From the NCBI RefSeq assembly GCF_002090075.1, contig NZ_BBRI01000004.1, positions 62,001 through 126,000 on the forward strand: a stretch of 64,000 bases of DNA, in the 5' to 3' direction. Numbering within the stretch: the first letter of the stretch is position 1; each line of letters starts with the position of its first letter. Below the pieces are notes generated by a model. That model ran no database searches, was not told where the DNA came from, and was given only the letters and a program-made list of their open reading frames with translations. The stretch comes from Demequina sp. NBRC 110052 (GTDB lineage: Bacteria; Actinomycetota; Actinomycetes; Actinomycetales; Demequinaceae). Shown here piece by piece: positions 31,587-40,019 of this stretch. The position numbers were made by a program, and so were the translations under genes.

Positions 31587-33211
31587 GCGATGTCCCTGTG
31601 CTGAAGGTCACCGACCTCCACGTCACCTACGGCTCCGGCGCTGCCCGCCATCACGCCGTGCGCGGCGTCGATCTCGAGCTCGCCGCGGGCCGCATCCTCG
31701 CTGTGGTCGGCGAGTCGGGGTCCGGCAAGAGCACCGTCGCCAACGCGGTGCTCGGGCTCCTGCCTGACGGGGCGCGCCGCACCGAGGGCACGGTCGAGGT
31801 CGACGGCATCGAGCTCACCGCGCTGCGCGAGCGTGCGCTCCGACGCCTCAGGGGAGACGTAGTCGGCTTCGTCCCTCAGGACCCGTCGCGCAGTCTCAAC
31901 CCGGTGCTGAGGATCGGCGAGCAGATCGCCGAGGCTCTGCGTCGCCACACCGGCGCGAGCCGTGCCAACGCCGCTTCGCGCGCCATCGAGATCCTCGACG
32001 AGGTGGGCATCCCTGACCCCGAGCGGCGAGCCCGCCAGTACCCGCACGAGCTGTCCGGCGGGCTCAGGCAGCGCGTGCTCATCGGTATCGCATGGGCGTG
32101 CACACCCCAGATCGTCGTCGCTGACGAGCCCACCAGCGCACTCGATGTGACCGTCCAGCGGCACGTGCTCGACCGGATGGAGTCACTGCGCGCGGCCCAC
32201 GGCACCGCCGTGCTGCTGATCACGCATGATCTCGCCGTCGCGGCCGATCGCGCCGACGACATCGTCGTCATGCAGCAGGGGATCATCGTCGAGTCCGGCC
32301 CCGCGGCGGAGGTCCTCGCGGCGCCCCAGCACGAGTACACCCGTGCGCTCGTCGCGGCAGCGCCGGGTCTGCACTCGGCCCGGCTCCGTCCGCGTGCCGA
32401 GGTCACTGCGGTCACGGCCGACGCGTCAGGGACTCCGCTGCTCAGCGCGCGAGGTCTCGTGAAGACCTACCCGGGCGACGGCGGCTCCGGCGCGGTCCAC
32501 GCCGTCACGGGGGTCGACCTCGAGATTCGTCGGCGGGAGACCTTCTCCATCGTCGGCGAATCGGGATCCGGCAAGTCCACCACCGCGCGCATGATCGCGC
32601 GGATCATCGATGCAGACTCGGGCGAGATCCGCTTCGACGGCGAGGAGCTCTCCGCGATGGAAGGGGAGCGGCTGCGGCGCTTCCGCCGATACATCCAGGT
32701 CGTCTTCCAGAACCCCGTCGGATCGCTGGACCCGCGGATGAGCGTGGAGAAGCTCGTCACGGAGCCGCTCCGGGCGGGCGGCACGATGTCGCGCAGGCAG
32801 CGCGCCGCGACGGCCGCCGAGCTGCTCGACCAGGTGAGGCTCGGTCCGGAGCATCTCGAGCGGCGGCCCGCCCAGCTCTCGGGAGGCCAGGCGCAGCGCG
32901 TCGCGATCGCCCGAGCGCTCGCCGTGCGGCCCGAGCTGCTCGTGCTCGACGAGCCGGTCTCGGCGCTCGACGTGTCCGTGCAGGAGCAGGTCCTGCAGCT
33001 GCTCGTGGATCTCCAGGCGGAGCATGGCCTCACGTATCTCTTCATCTCTCATGACCTCGCGGTGGTCCGCCAGATCTCCGACAGCATCGCCGTGATGTCC
33101 CAGGGCGCGATCGTCGAGCGTGGGCCGGCCGCGCAGGTCCTCGAGGCCCCGGGAACCGCCTACACGCGCGAGCTCATCTCAGCGATCCCCGGAGCGGCCG
33201 TCACCGCCTGA
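31583..33211 (+). CDS. ABC importer ATPase, two fused domains (DppD-DppF)
   Basis: 542 residues holding two complete nucleotide-binding domains. Domain one has Walker A GESGSGKST, signature LSGGLRQRV and Walker B VVADEPTSALD. Domain two has GESGSGKST, LSGGQAQRVAIARAL and LLVLDEPVSALD. Both carry the oligopeptide-type C-terminal extension (P...EYTRALVAAAP and APGTAYTRELISAIPG). It powers the preceding permeases, giving a self-contained importer. Confidence 0.93.
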   Translation: MSDVPVLKVTDLHVTYGSGAARHHAVRGVDLELAAGRILAVVGESGSGKSTVANAVLGLLPDGARRTEGTVEVDGIELTALRERALRRLRGDVVGFVPQDPSRSLNPVLRIGEQIAEALRRHTGASRANAASRAIEILDEVGIPDPERRARQYPHELSGGLRQRVLIGIAWACTPQIVVADEPTSALDVTVQRHVLDRMESLRAAHGTAVLLITHDLAVAADRADDIVVMQQGIIVESGPAAEVLAAPQHEYTRALVAAAPGLHSARLRPRAEVTAVTADASGTPLLSARGLVKTYPGDGGSGAVHAVTGVDLEIRRRETFSIVGESGSGKSTTARMIARIIDADSGEIRFDGEELSAMEGERLRRFRRYIQVVFQNPVGSLDPRMSVEKLVTEPLRAGGTMSRRQRAATAAELLDQVRLGPEHLERRPAQLSGGQAQRVAIARALAVRPELLVLDEPVSALDVSVQEQVLQLLVDLQAEHGLTYLFISHDLAVVRQISDSIAVMSQGAIVERGPAAQVLEAPGTAYTRELISAIPGAAVTA

Positions 33212-33326
33212 CCGCACCGGCGTCGGGCGCGACTCTCCTGAAAGGGCGTCGGGCGCGGCTGGCGACCTGGAGGGTCTCCCGTGAGGCTCCCCGAGCCGGG
33301 TACTCCCGTCCCCTAGACTCCCTGGC
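33212..33326. other. Gap with two direct copies of GCGTCGGGC
   Basis: The 115 bp between the importer operon and smc hold GCGTCGGGC at 33220-33228 and 33246-33254 in the same orientation, 26 bp apart. No hairpin terminator with a T run is seen. Confidence 0.5.
33314..33319 (+). promoter_or_regulatory. -10 element TAGACT, leaderless promoter for smc
   Basis: TAGACT, 7 nt, then ATG at 33327, with no ribosome site. The same hexamer precedes the ileS T-box leader. Confidence 0.5.
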
Positions 33327-36300
33327 ATGCATCTCAAGACGCTGACGCTGCGCGGCTTCAAGTCGTTCGCGTCGGCGACCACCCTTGAGTTCGAGCCAGG
33401 GGTGACGTGCGTCGTCGGGCCCAACGGCTCCGGCAAGTCGAACGTGGTCGACGCGCTCGCGTGGGTGATGGGAGAGCAGGGCGCCAAGACCCTGCGCGGC
33501 GGCAAGATGGATGACGTCATCTTCGCCGGAACCTCCGGTCGCGCACCGCTGGGTCGCGCCGAGGTGTCGCTCACGATCGACAACGCCGACGGCGCGCTCC
33601 CGATCGACTACGCCGAGGTCACGATCTCGCGCACGCTGTTCCGCTCGGGCGGGTCCGAGTACGCGATCAACGGCTCGCCGTGCCGCCTGCTCGACATCCA
33701 GGACCTGCTGTCGGACTCGGGCCTCGGCCGAGAGATGCATGTCATCGTGGGCCAGGGTCAGCTGGACGCGGTGCTGCGTGCCACACCCGAGGACCGCAGG
33801 CACTTCATCGAGGAGGCCGCGGGAATCCTCAAGCATCGCCGCCGCAAGGACAAGGCGCTGCGCAAGCTCGACGCGATGCAGGCCAACCTCACGCGCGTGC
33901 AGGACCTCACGACGGAGATCCGCCGCCAGCTGGGGCCGCTCGGCAAGCAGGCTGAGGTGGCGCGACAGGCGCAGGTCATTCAGATCCAGGTGCGCGACGC
34001 GAGGTCTCGACTGCTGGCCGATGACCTCGCACGCCTTACCGCCCAACTTGAGCAGGAGAAGGCCGACGAGACCGCGCTGCAGGAGCAGCGCGCGACGCTC
34101 GAGGCCTCGCTCACTGCCGCGCGCACGCGCCTCGCGGAGCTCGAGCGCATCGCTGCCGAGGCCACGCCGGCCCTCACCAAGGCGAACGACGTCTACTACC
34201 GGCTCAGCGCCATCCGCGAACGCCTGCGCAACCTCGCGAACCTCGCCGACGAGCGCCTCCGCATGCTCGGCACGCACGTCGACTCGTCGCCGCCCACCGA
34301 CCTGGTGGATCTGGACGAACAGGTCGAGCGCGCCAAGTCCGCGCGCGCGGAGCTGCACTCCGAGCTGACGGCCGCCGGCGCGGAACTCGAAGCCGCCGAG
34401 GCGGCGCGCAAGGACGCCGAGGACCAGGCCTACAACTCGGAGCGGCACCACGCGACCCTGCTGCGCTCGGTCGCCGACCGGCGCGAGGGCGTCGCCCGCG
34501 TGGCGGGCCAGGTCGCGGCCAAGCGCTCGCGAGTGGAAGCGTCCGAGGCCGAGATCGGCCGACTCCAGGAGTCGCTCGCCTCCGCCGAGAAGCGCGCGCA
34601 CGAGGCGACGACCGAGTTCCAGGCGCTCGAGACCACCGTCGCCTCCGTGGAGGAGGGCGAGGAGGACCTCGACACGCAGCACGAGAGCGCGACCGAGGCG
34701 TGGGACGCCGCCAAGGAGCGGTTGTCGGAACTGAAGGATGCGCTCAACACCGCGATGCGGGAGCGCGACACGTGGGCCGCGAAGGCCGAGGCGCTCGAAC
34801 TCTCGCTTGCGCGCAAGGATGGCGCGGGCGCGCTTCTCGCCGAGGGTGTGCGCGCGGTGCGCGGCACCGTCGCCTCTCTGGTGGAGATCGAGGCGGGCGC
34901 CGAGGACGCGATCGCCGCGGCGCTCGGACCTCTGGCAGATGCGCTCGCGGTGGACTCCGTCGAGGATGCCGTGGACGCGATCCGGTGGCTTCGCGACGAG
35001 GACGCCGGCCGCGCTCGGTTCGTCGTCGCGGACTCGGACGCGGTCGCTGACAACCCCGGCATCGCTCTTCCCGAGGGTGCCGCGTGGGCGTCCGAGCTTC
35101 TGTCGGGGCCCGCGGGGATCGTCGACACCGTCAGGGCGTCCGTGTCCGGCGTCGCCGTCGTCGAGGACCTCGTCGCGGCTCGCTCGCTGGTCACGGCTCA
35201 CCGCGGCATCACTGCCGTCACCCGGCGTGGCGACCTCTTGGGCGGACGCAGCGCGTACGGCGGCGCCGGCGATGCGCCCAGCGTGCTGCACATGCAGGCC
35301 GCACTCGATGACGCGCGCGACAAGCGCGACGCCGCCGCGCGGACCGTCGAGGCCACGAGCTTCGAGATCCGCGGAGCCGAGGAGGCGGAGGCCACGACGC
35401 GCGCCGCCTATCAGCACACGCTGGAGCGCCTCAACGAGTCCGATGCGCGCATGGCCGCCGTCGCCGAGCAACTCGGCCACCTCAACGCCTCCGCGAGGGC
35501 CGCGAAGGCCGAGGGAGAGCGCCTGCAGGTGCAGCTGGACGAGGCCGCGCAGCGGATCGCCGCCGATCAGGAGGCGCTGGTGGAGCTCACCGAGCGTCTC
35601 ACCGCCGCCCAGGCCGAGCCGGAGCAGTTCGAGGCGGACGTCGCGACCGCGCAGCAGGCGCGCGATGCCGACGCGCAGGCCGCAGTGGCGGCCCGTGCGC
35701 GGGAGACCGAGGCGCGTCTTGCGCTGCGCACCGCTGAGGAGCGCGCACGCGCCCTCGCCGCGCGGGCGGAGAGCCTCGAGAAGGCGGCCCAGGCGGAACG
35801 GGACGCGCGAGCGCGCGCGGCGGAAGCGGCGGCGCGGCGCGAGCGCCAGGCGGTCGCGGCGCGCGAGGTCATCGCGGGCGCTACCGATGCCCTCCAGGCG
35901 ATCGACGTGTCCGTGCAGCGCGCCGACGACGCGCGCGCCGAGGCTGAGCTCGCGCGCTCCGAGCGGGCGGGGGAGCTGTCGGAGGTGCGCCGCAAGGTCG
36001 ATGACCTCGCGCAGGAGTACGCGCGACTGACGGACGACGCGCACCGCGACGAGGTGGCGAAGGCCCAGATGAAGGTGCGACTCGAGCAGCTCGAGCAGCG
36101 CGCCATCGACGAGCTGAACACCGACCCCGCCGTGCTCGTCGAGGAGTTCGGGCCCCACCTTCCCGTGCCACTGCTGGGCGAGGCGGGTGACCGGGCGCGC
36201 GCATCGGCGCAGGAGTCGGGCGAGCAGCTGCCCGAGGACTGGACGCCCACCGAGCCATTCGTGCGCGAGACACTTGAGAAGAGGCTGCGCCAGGCCGAGC

Positions 36301-36926
36301 GCGCGATGGGCCAGCTGGGCCGCGTCAACCCGCTCGCACTCGAGGAGTTCGCGGCGCTCGAGGAGCGCTACACGTTCCTGCAGGAGCAGTTGGCCGACAT
36401 CAAGAAGTCGCGTGAGGACCTGCTCGAGATCGTCAAGGAGATCGACGAGCGCGTGGAGCGCATCTTCGTCGAGGCCTTCGAGGACACCGCGAAGCAGTTC
36501 GAGCGGATCTTCCCGCGACTGTTCCCCGGGGGCGAGGGACGGCTCGTGCTGACGGACCCCAAGAACATGCTCACCACGGGCATCGAGGTCGAGGCGCGTC
36601 CCGCAGGCAAGAAGGTCAAGCGGCTGTCGCTGCTGTCGGGCGGCGAGCGCTCCCTCACGGCCGTCGCGATGCTCGTGGCGATCTTCAAGGCACGCCCGAG
36701 CCCGTTCTACGTGATGGACGAGGTCGAGGCGGCGCTGGATGACGTCAACCTGGGGCGTCTGCTGGAGATCTTCACGGAGCTGCAGGAGGACTCGCAGCTC
36801 ATCGTCATCACGCACCAGAAGCGCACCATGGAGATCGCCGATGCGCTGTACGGCGTGACGATGCGCGGCGACGGCGTGACGACGGTCATCTCGCAGCGAC
36901 TGCGCGACGAGGGCGACGCCGCCTAG
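33327..36926 (+). CDS. smc: Chromosome segregation protein SMC
   Basis: 1199 residues, full length. Walker A GPNGSGKSN is near residue 31, followed by long coiled coil, a hinge around residues 505-650 (VRGTVASLVEI to GITAVTRRGDLLGG), a second coiled coil very rich in Ala, Glu and Arg, and the C-terminal ATPase head with LSLLSGGERSLTAVAML near residue 1100 and Walker B FYVMDEVEAALDD. With ScpA/ScpB it organises and helps segregate the chromosome. The stop shares CTAG with the convergent gene. Confidence 0.97.
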   Translation: MHLKTLTLRGFKSFASATTLEFEPGVTCVVGPNGSGKSNVVDALAWVMGEQGAKTLRGGKMDDVIFAGTSGRAPLGRAEVSLTIDNADGALPIDYAEVTISRTLFRSGGSEYAINGSPCRLLDIQDLLSDSGLGREMHVIVGQGQLDAVLRATPEDRRHFIEEAAGILKHRRRKDKALRKLDAMQANLTRVQDLTTEIRRQLGPLGKQAEVARQAQVIQIQVRDARSRLLADDLARLTAQLEQEKADETALQEQRATLEASLTAARTRLAELERIAAEATPALTKANDVYYRLSAIRERLRNLANLADERLRMLGTHVDSSPPTDLVDLDEQVERAKSARAELHSELTAAGAELEAAEAARKDAEDQAYNSERHHATLLRSVADRREGVARVAGQVAAKRSRVEASEAEIGRLQESLASAEKRAHEATTEFQALETTVASVEEGEEDLDTQHESATEAWDAAKERLSELKDALNTAMRERDTWAAKAEALELSLARKDGAGALLAEGVRAVRGTVASLVEIEAGAEDAIAAALGPLADALAVDSVEDAVDAIRWLRDEDAGRARFVVADSDAVADNPGIALPEGAAWASELLSGPAGIVDTVRASVSGVAVVEDLVAARSLVTAHRGITAVTRRGDLLGGRSAYGGAGDAPSVLHMQAALDDARDKRDAAARTVEATSFEIRGAEEAEATTRAAYQHTLERLNESDARMAAVAEQLGHLNASARAAKAEGERLQVQLDEAAQRIAADQEALVELTERLTAAQAEPEQFEADVATAQQARDADAQAAVAARARETEARLALRTAEERARALAARAESLEKAAQAERDARARAAEAAARRERQAVAAREVIAGATDALQAIDVSVQRADDARAEAELARSERAGELSEVRRKVDDLAQEYARLTDDAHRDEVAKAQMKVRLEQLEQRAIDELNTDPAVLVEEFGPHLPVPLLGEAGDRARASAQESGEQLPEDWTPTEPFVRETLEKRLRQAERAMGQLGRVNPLALEEFAALEERYTFLQEQLADIKKSREDLLEIVKEIDERVERIFVEAFEDTAKQFERIFPRLFPGGEGRLVLTDPKNMLTTGIEVEARPAGKKVKRLSLLSGGERSLTAVAMLVAIFKARPSPFYVMDEVEAALDDVNLGRLLEIFTELQEDSQLIVITHQKRTMEIADALYGVTMRGDGVTTVISQRLRDEGDAA

Positions 36927-38209
36927 TCGATCAGCACGACCCGCAGGTCGTAGTTCTCAGCCTCGCCACCGAAGAACGTGGTCACGGCGATGATGATGCG
37001 GCCGGCGGGCAGCACCTTATCGATCATGGGGTCGGTCAGCGCCAGCGAGGTCGCCTCGGGACTGTCATCGGTCCAGCCGATCCGCACCGGCGTGCCGTCC
37101 ACGAACTGGACGAGCTCGAGCACGAGGTCCTGCTCGCCGAGCGTGGCAGCCTCTACCCTCAGCCGCTGTGCGGTCGGATTGTCAAGGCACACGTACTGGG
37201 TGGGCTCGGCGAACGTGCGCTGCTCCCCGGCTGCGATCGTGGGGGAGCCGTCGCACACCGACGCGGTGATGCTGGCGAGCACGGAGCTGACCTCCCCGGT
37301 GCGCATCACGGAGCCCGCCGGACCGGCGTAGAGAGTGAGGTCGCCCGTCTCCACGCCGAACCACGCCTCGGCGGCGATCAGGTGCAGTCCTGCAGGCAGG
37401 TCGACGGTGACCTCGGGGTCGTAGCCGTACACGTCGTCGTTCGCCCGCACGGTGCGTGCGATGCCGTCCGCGTCGAACGTGGAGACTGCGAGCTGGAGGT
37501 CCGGGCCGCCCTGGTCTGGCGCGAGGTCGGAGTGCGAGATCGCGCCTGCGACGATGAAGGTGGGCTCTTCGAGTTCGAGGCACAGGAACGGCGCGTCGGA
37601 CGAGGCCTCGATCTCGCCCGCCCCGGTGACTAGGGGCACCTCGGCGCCGCACGCGTCGGCCGTGGGGGTGACGGCGCCCGACGCGGAGGGCGCCTGTGAC
37701 GAGGCCGCGAACGTCGCGCTGTAGACGAGGAACGGGGGAGCGTCGCCCCCGTCGAGCGCAGTGACCCGGCCCACGTACGTCCCGGGATCGAGCACGAGCG
37801 TCAGCACCGGGTCGGCGCCGAGCGAGGAATCCGCGCGGGCGAGCGGCGTGCCCCCGGAGTTCTCGAGAGTGATGGAGATGCCCTCGGAGACGTCGAGTGC
37901 CGCGACGCCCAAGGTGAGTTCGACGCGGTCCTCGAGCACGAGGCAGAACTCGCTGGGCGCGTCCGTGGTCTGACTGTCGAGCGCGATCTGCTCGACGCCC
38001 AGGGCCTCGCATGCGGAGGCGCCCGCGGTCGGCGACTCCGTCGCCTCGGGGTCCTCGCCACGCGCGAGCCTCCAGCCGAGCGCGCCGGCGGCGATCACGG
38101 CCACGCCGATCGCGGCGATGATCACGTACCTCGCGAGCGGGCCAGAAGATGCGGTCTCCGTGGCCTCGGGTGCCGCCGACGCCTCGTCCGGCTGCTCGCG
38201 ATCACTCAT
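36923..38209 (-). CDS. Membrane-anchored protein with three tandem Cys-pair repeats
   Basis: 428 residues. Acidic cytoplasmic N-terminus, one membrane helix (about residues 28-46), then three extracytoplasmic beta-rich repeats. Each repeat starts with a Cys and has a second Cys 22-23 residues later (67/89, 187/210 and 319/341), suggesting one disulfide per repeat, and ends in a P-A-G or D-P-G-T-Y-type turn. The repeats resemble PPC-like jelly-roll modules. The ATG at 38209 has TACGCT 6 nt upstream. Function unknown. Confidence 0.7.
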   Translation of the reverse strand: MSDREQPDEASAAPEATETASSGPLARYVIIAAIGVAVIAAGALGWRLARGEDPEATESPTAGASACEALGVEQIALDSQTTDAPSEFCLVLEDRVELTLGVAALDVSEGISITLENSGGTPLARADSSLGADPVLTLVLDPGTYVGRVTALDGGDAPPFLVYSATFAASSQAPSASGAVTPTADACGAEVPLVTGAGEIEASSDAPFLCLELEEPTFIVAGAISHSDLAPDQGGPDLQLAVSTFDADGIARTVRANDDVYGYDPEVTVDLPAGLHLIAAEAWFGVETGDLTLYAGPAGSVMRTGEVSSVLASITASVCDGSPTIAAGEQRTFAEPTQYVCLDNPTAQRLRVEAATLGEQDLVLELVQFVDGTPVRIGWTDDSPEATSLALTDPMIDKVLPAGRIIIAVTTFFGGEAENYDLRVVLID

Positions 38210-38215
38210 GAGGGA

Positions 38216-38221
38216 AGCGTA
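38216..38221 (-). promoter_or_regulatory. -10 element TACGCT, leaderless promoter for the Cys-pair repeat protein
   Basis: On the minus strand TACGCT is followed by 6 nt and the ATG at 38209. Hexamer and spacing are identical to rimM. Confidence 0.45.
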
Positions 38222-38364
38222 GACGGCGCCTCGCGCGTTGAGGGGGAGGACGCTCGCGGTGGCGCCCCCTATGCAGGGGGCTTGCTCGATCGTGGCGCAC
38301 GCCTGATGCTGGTGTCCGGAATATCCGTTTCGCGCCCCTGGTGGCGCTGAGCCTGGGAGGCACA

Positions 38365-38667
38365 TTGTTCTCGTTCGACGACATGCAGGGCGCGATGATC
38401 CCCGCGATCGCGCTGTCCGTCATCGTGATCGTCGCCGCGCTGCTCGCGGAGGGCCGCGGCGCGCACCTCGTGCGCAGCGTTCTGCGACTCACCGAGCGTC
38501 CCCTGAAGGGCCGACCTCGCGCCGAGATCGTCGAAGAGGTGCGGGCGGAGATGTTCGGCACCGAGGTGCCACGCTCGGGCGAGTGGGAGCTGGTCGGCGA
38601 CGTGGACGCGCCAGAGGGGCCCCGCGTGTCGTTCCGCGAGACCGTGCGCGAGGTCGTCAAGCGCTGA
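38365..38667 (+). CDS. Small single-pass membrane protein, function unknown
   Basis: 100 residues from a TTG chosen because GGGAGG lies 4 nt upstream; an in-frame GTG at 38341 would add 8 residues. One hydrophobic segment (MIPAIALSVIVIVAALLAEG) near the N-terminus is followed by a charged cytoplasmic tail. It ends 30 bp before ftsY in the same direction. Confidence 0.5.
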   Translation: MFSFDDMQGAMIPAIALSVIVIVAALLAEGRGAHLVRSVLRLTERPLKGRPRAEIVEEVRAEMFGTEVPRSGEWELVGDVDAPEGPRVSFRETVREVVKR

Positions 38668-38685
38668 CGCGCCGCGCGCCTCTGA

Positions 38686-38691
38686 GAGACT
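38686..38691 (+). promoter_or_regulatory. -10-like GAGACT before ftsY
   Basis: GAGACT is followed by 6 nt and the GTG at 38698. An alternative GTG at 38692 would directly abut the hexamer. Confidence 0.3.
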
Positions 38692-38697
38692 GTGCCC

Positions 38698-39795
38698 GTG
38701 GACGTCTCATGGATTCCTGGAAGCGCTGACCTCGTCGTCGTCATCGTCGCCGTGCTTGCCGTCGGAGGCGGCACCGCGGCGCTCCTGACCCGCAGGCGTG
38801 GACTGCCGGCGCCGAAGTCGCCCGCAACGCCGGCCACACCCGCATCGGGCGATGTCGACGCGGAGTCGACCGCGACGACGGTCGCCGCCCCCGAGGCGCC
38901 GGCGAGCAGGCTTCAGCGGCTGCGCTCGCGGCTGGGCGGGGGACTCGGCGGTTCGCTCCTCGCGATCTTCTCGCGTGACTCCCTTTCTCAGGACGACTGG
39001 GACGAGCTCGAGGAGACGCTCCTCGCGGCAGACGTGGGAGCGGCGGCCACCGACGAGCTGCTGGCGGACCTGCGCGCCCGGCTCCAGCGCACGCCCGACG
39101 AGGATCCTCGCGCACTGCTCCACGAGGCGCTGCTGGAGATCGTGGACCCCTCGCTCGACCGCTCGCTCGCGCTCGACGGAGAGGCGCCGGCGACCGTCGT
39201 GGTTGTCGGCGTCAACGGCGTGGGCAAGACGACCACCGTCGGCAAGATCGCCCGCGTGCTCGTCGCGCAGGGCAAGTCCGTCGTGCTCGCGGCCGCCGAC
39301 ACGTTCCGTGCCGCGGCAGCCGACCAGCTCGAGACGTGGGGTTCGCGCGTCGGCGTGCCCGTCGTTCGCTCGCATGCCGACGGAGCGGACCCCGCCTCGG
39401 TCGCGTTCGAAGGCGCAGCGAAGGCGCGCGACGAGAGCACCGACGTGCTGCTGGTCGACACTGCGGGCCGCCTCCAGAACAAGGCTGGCCTCATGGACGA
39501 GCTCGGGAAGATCGTGCGCGTCGTGTCCAAGGTCAGCGCACCGCGCGAGGTGCTACTCGTGCTCGATGCGACCACGGGTCAGAACGGGCTCACGCAGGCG
39601 CGCGTGTTCGGTGAGGTCGCGCCTCTCACGGGCATCGTGCTCACCAAGCTCGACGGCACTGCCCGCGGAGGCATCGTCATCGCGGTGCAGCGCGAGCTCG
39701 GCGTGCCCGTGAAGTTCATCGGACTCGGCGAGGGCGAGGACGACCTCGCGCCGTTCGATGCGGAGCAGTTCGTCGCTGGCCTGCTCGGCGAATAG
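38698..39795 (+). CDS. ftsY: Signal recognition particle receptor FtsY
   Basis: 365 residues. A short N-terminal membrane-like helix (DLVVVIVAVLAVGGG) is followed by an Ala/Pro/Thr linker, the NG domain with P-loop GVNGVGKTTT near residue 172, the DTAGRLQNKAGLMDEL G3 region, and the TKLDGTARGG closing motif. It is the GTPase that docks Ffh-ribosome complexes at the membrane; ffh lies four genes downstream. GTG 38698 is preferred over GTG 38692 because of the leaderless -10 spacing. Confidence 0.95.
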   Translation: MDVSWIPGSADLVVVIVAVLAVGGGTAALLTRRRGLPAPKSPATPATPASGDVDAESTATTVAAPEAPASRLQRLRSRLGGGLGGSLLAIFSRDSLSQDDWDELEETLLAADVGAAATDELLADLRARLQRTPDEDPRALLHEALLEIVDPSLDRSLALDGEAPATVVVVGVNGVGKTTTVGKIARVLVAQGKSVVLAAADTFRAAAADQLETWGSRVGVPVVRSHADGADPASVAFEGAAKARDESTDVLLVDTAGRLQNKAGLMDELGKIVRVVSKVSAPREVLLVLDATTGQNGLTQARVFGEVAPLTGIVLTKLDGTARGGIVIAVQRELGVPVKFIGLGEGEDDLAPFDAEQFVAGLLGE

Positions 39796-39924
39796 TCCGG
39801 TTCCTCCCCGGAGCCCGGCCGCGGCGTCGGGCGCGTACGCTTCCGCGCGCCTCGCCCCTCGCACTCTCCCGCGCGTCTCACCAGGTGGACAGGGCAACAC
39901 ACTCTTTACCCGTACACCCGTCTT

Positions 39925-39940
39925 GTAACCGTCCGGAAAC
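39925..39940 (+). promoter_or_regulatory. GlnR box GTAAC-N6-GAAAC upstream of amt
   Basis: GTAAC, 6 nt and GAAAC match the actinobacterial GlnR consensus gTnAC-n6-GaAAC exactly. The box lies 80 bp before the amt start in a 224-bp gap. A degenerate second half-site (GTAAC) begins at 39958. This suggests induction of amt-glnB-glnD under nitrogen limitation. Confidence 0.75.
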
Positions 39941-40019
39941 ACAAGGGCAGTTCGGGTGTAACAGATCTGCGGGAGGGTGGCTGTACCTGGCCGGAGGGTC
40001 AGCGAAAGGGAGAATCAAT

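Noticed and set aside
33201-36815. Very long open frame on the minus strand opposite smc
   Set aside because: GC-skewed third positions create it; the product is Arg/Leu/Gly/His-rich and has no recognisable domain, while smc on the plus strand is complete.
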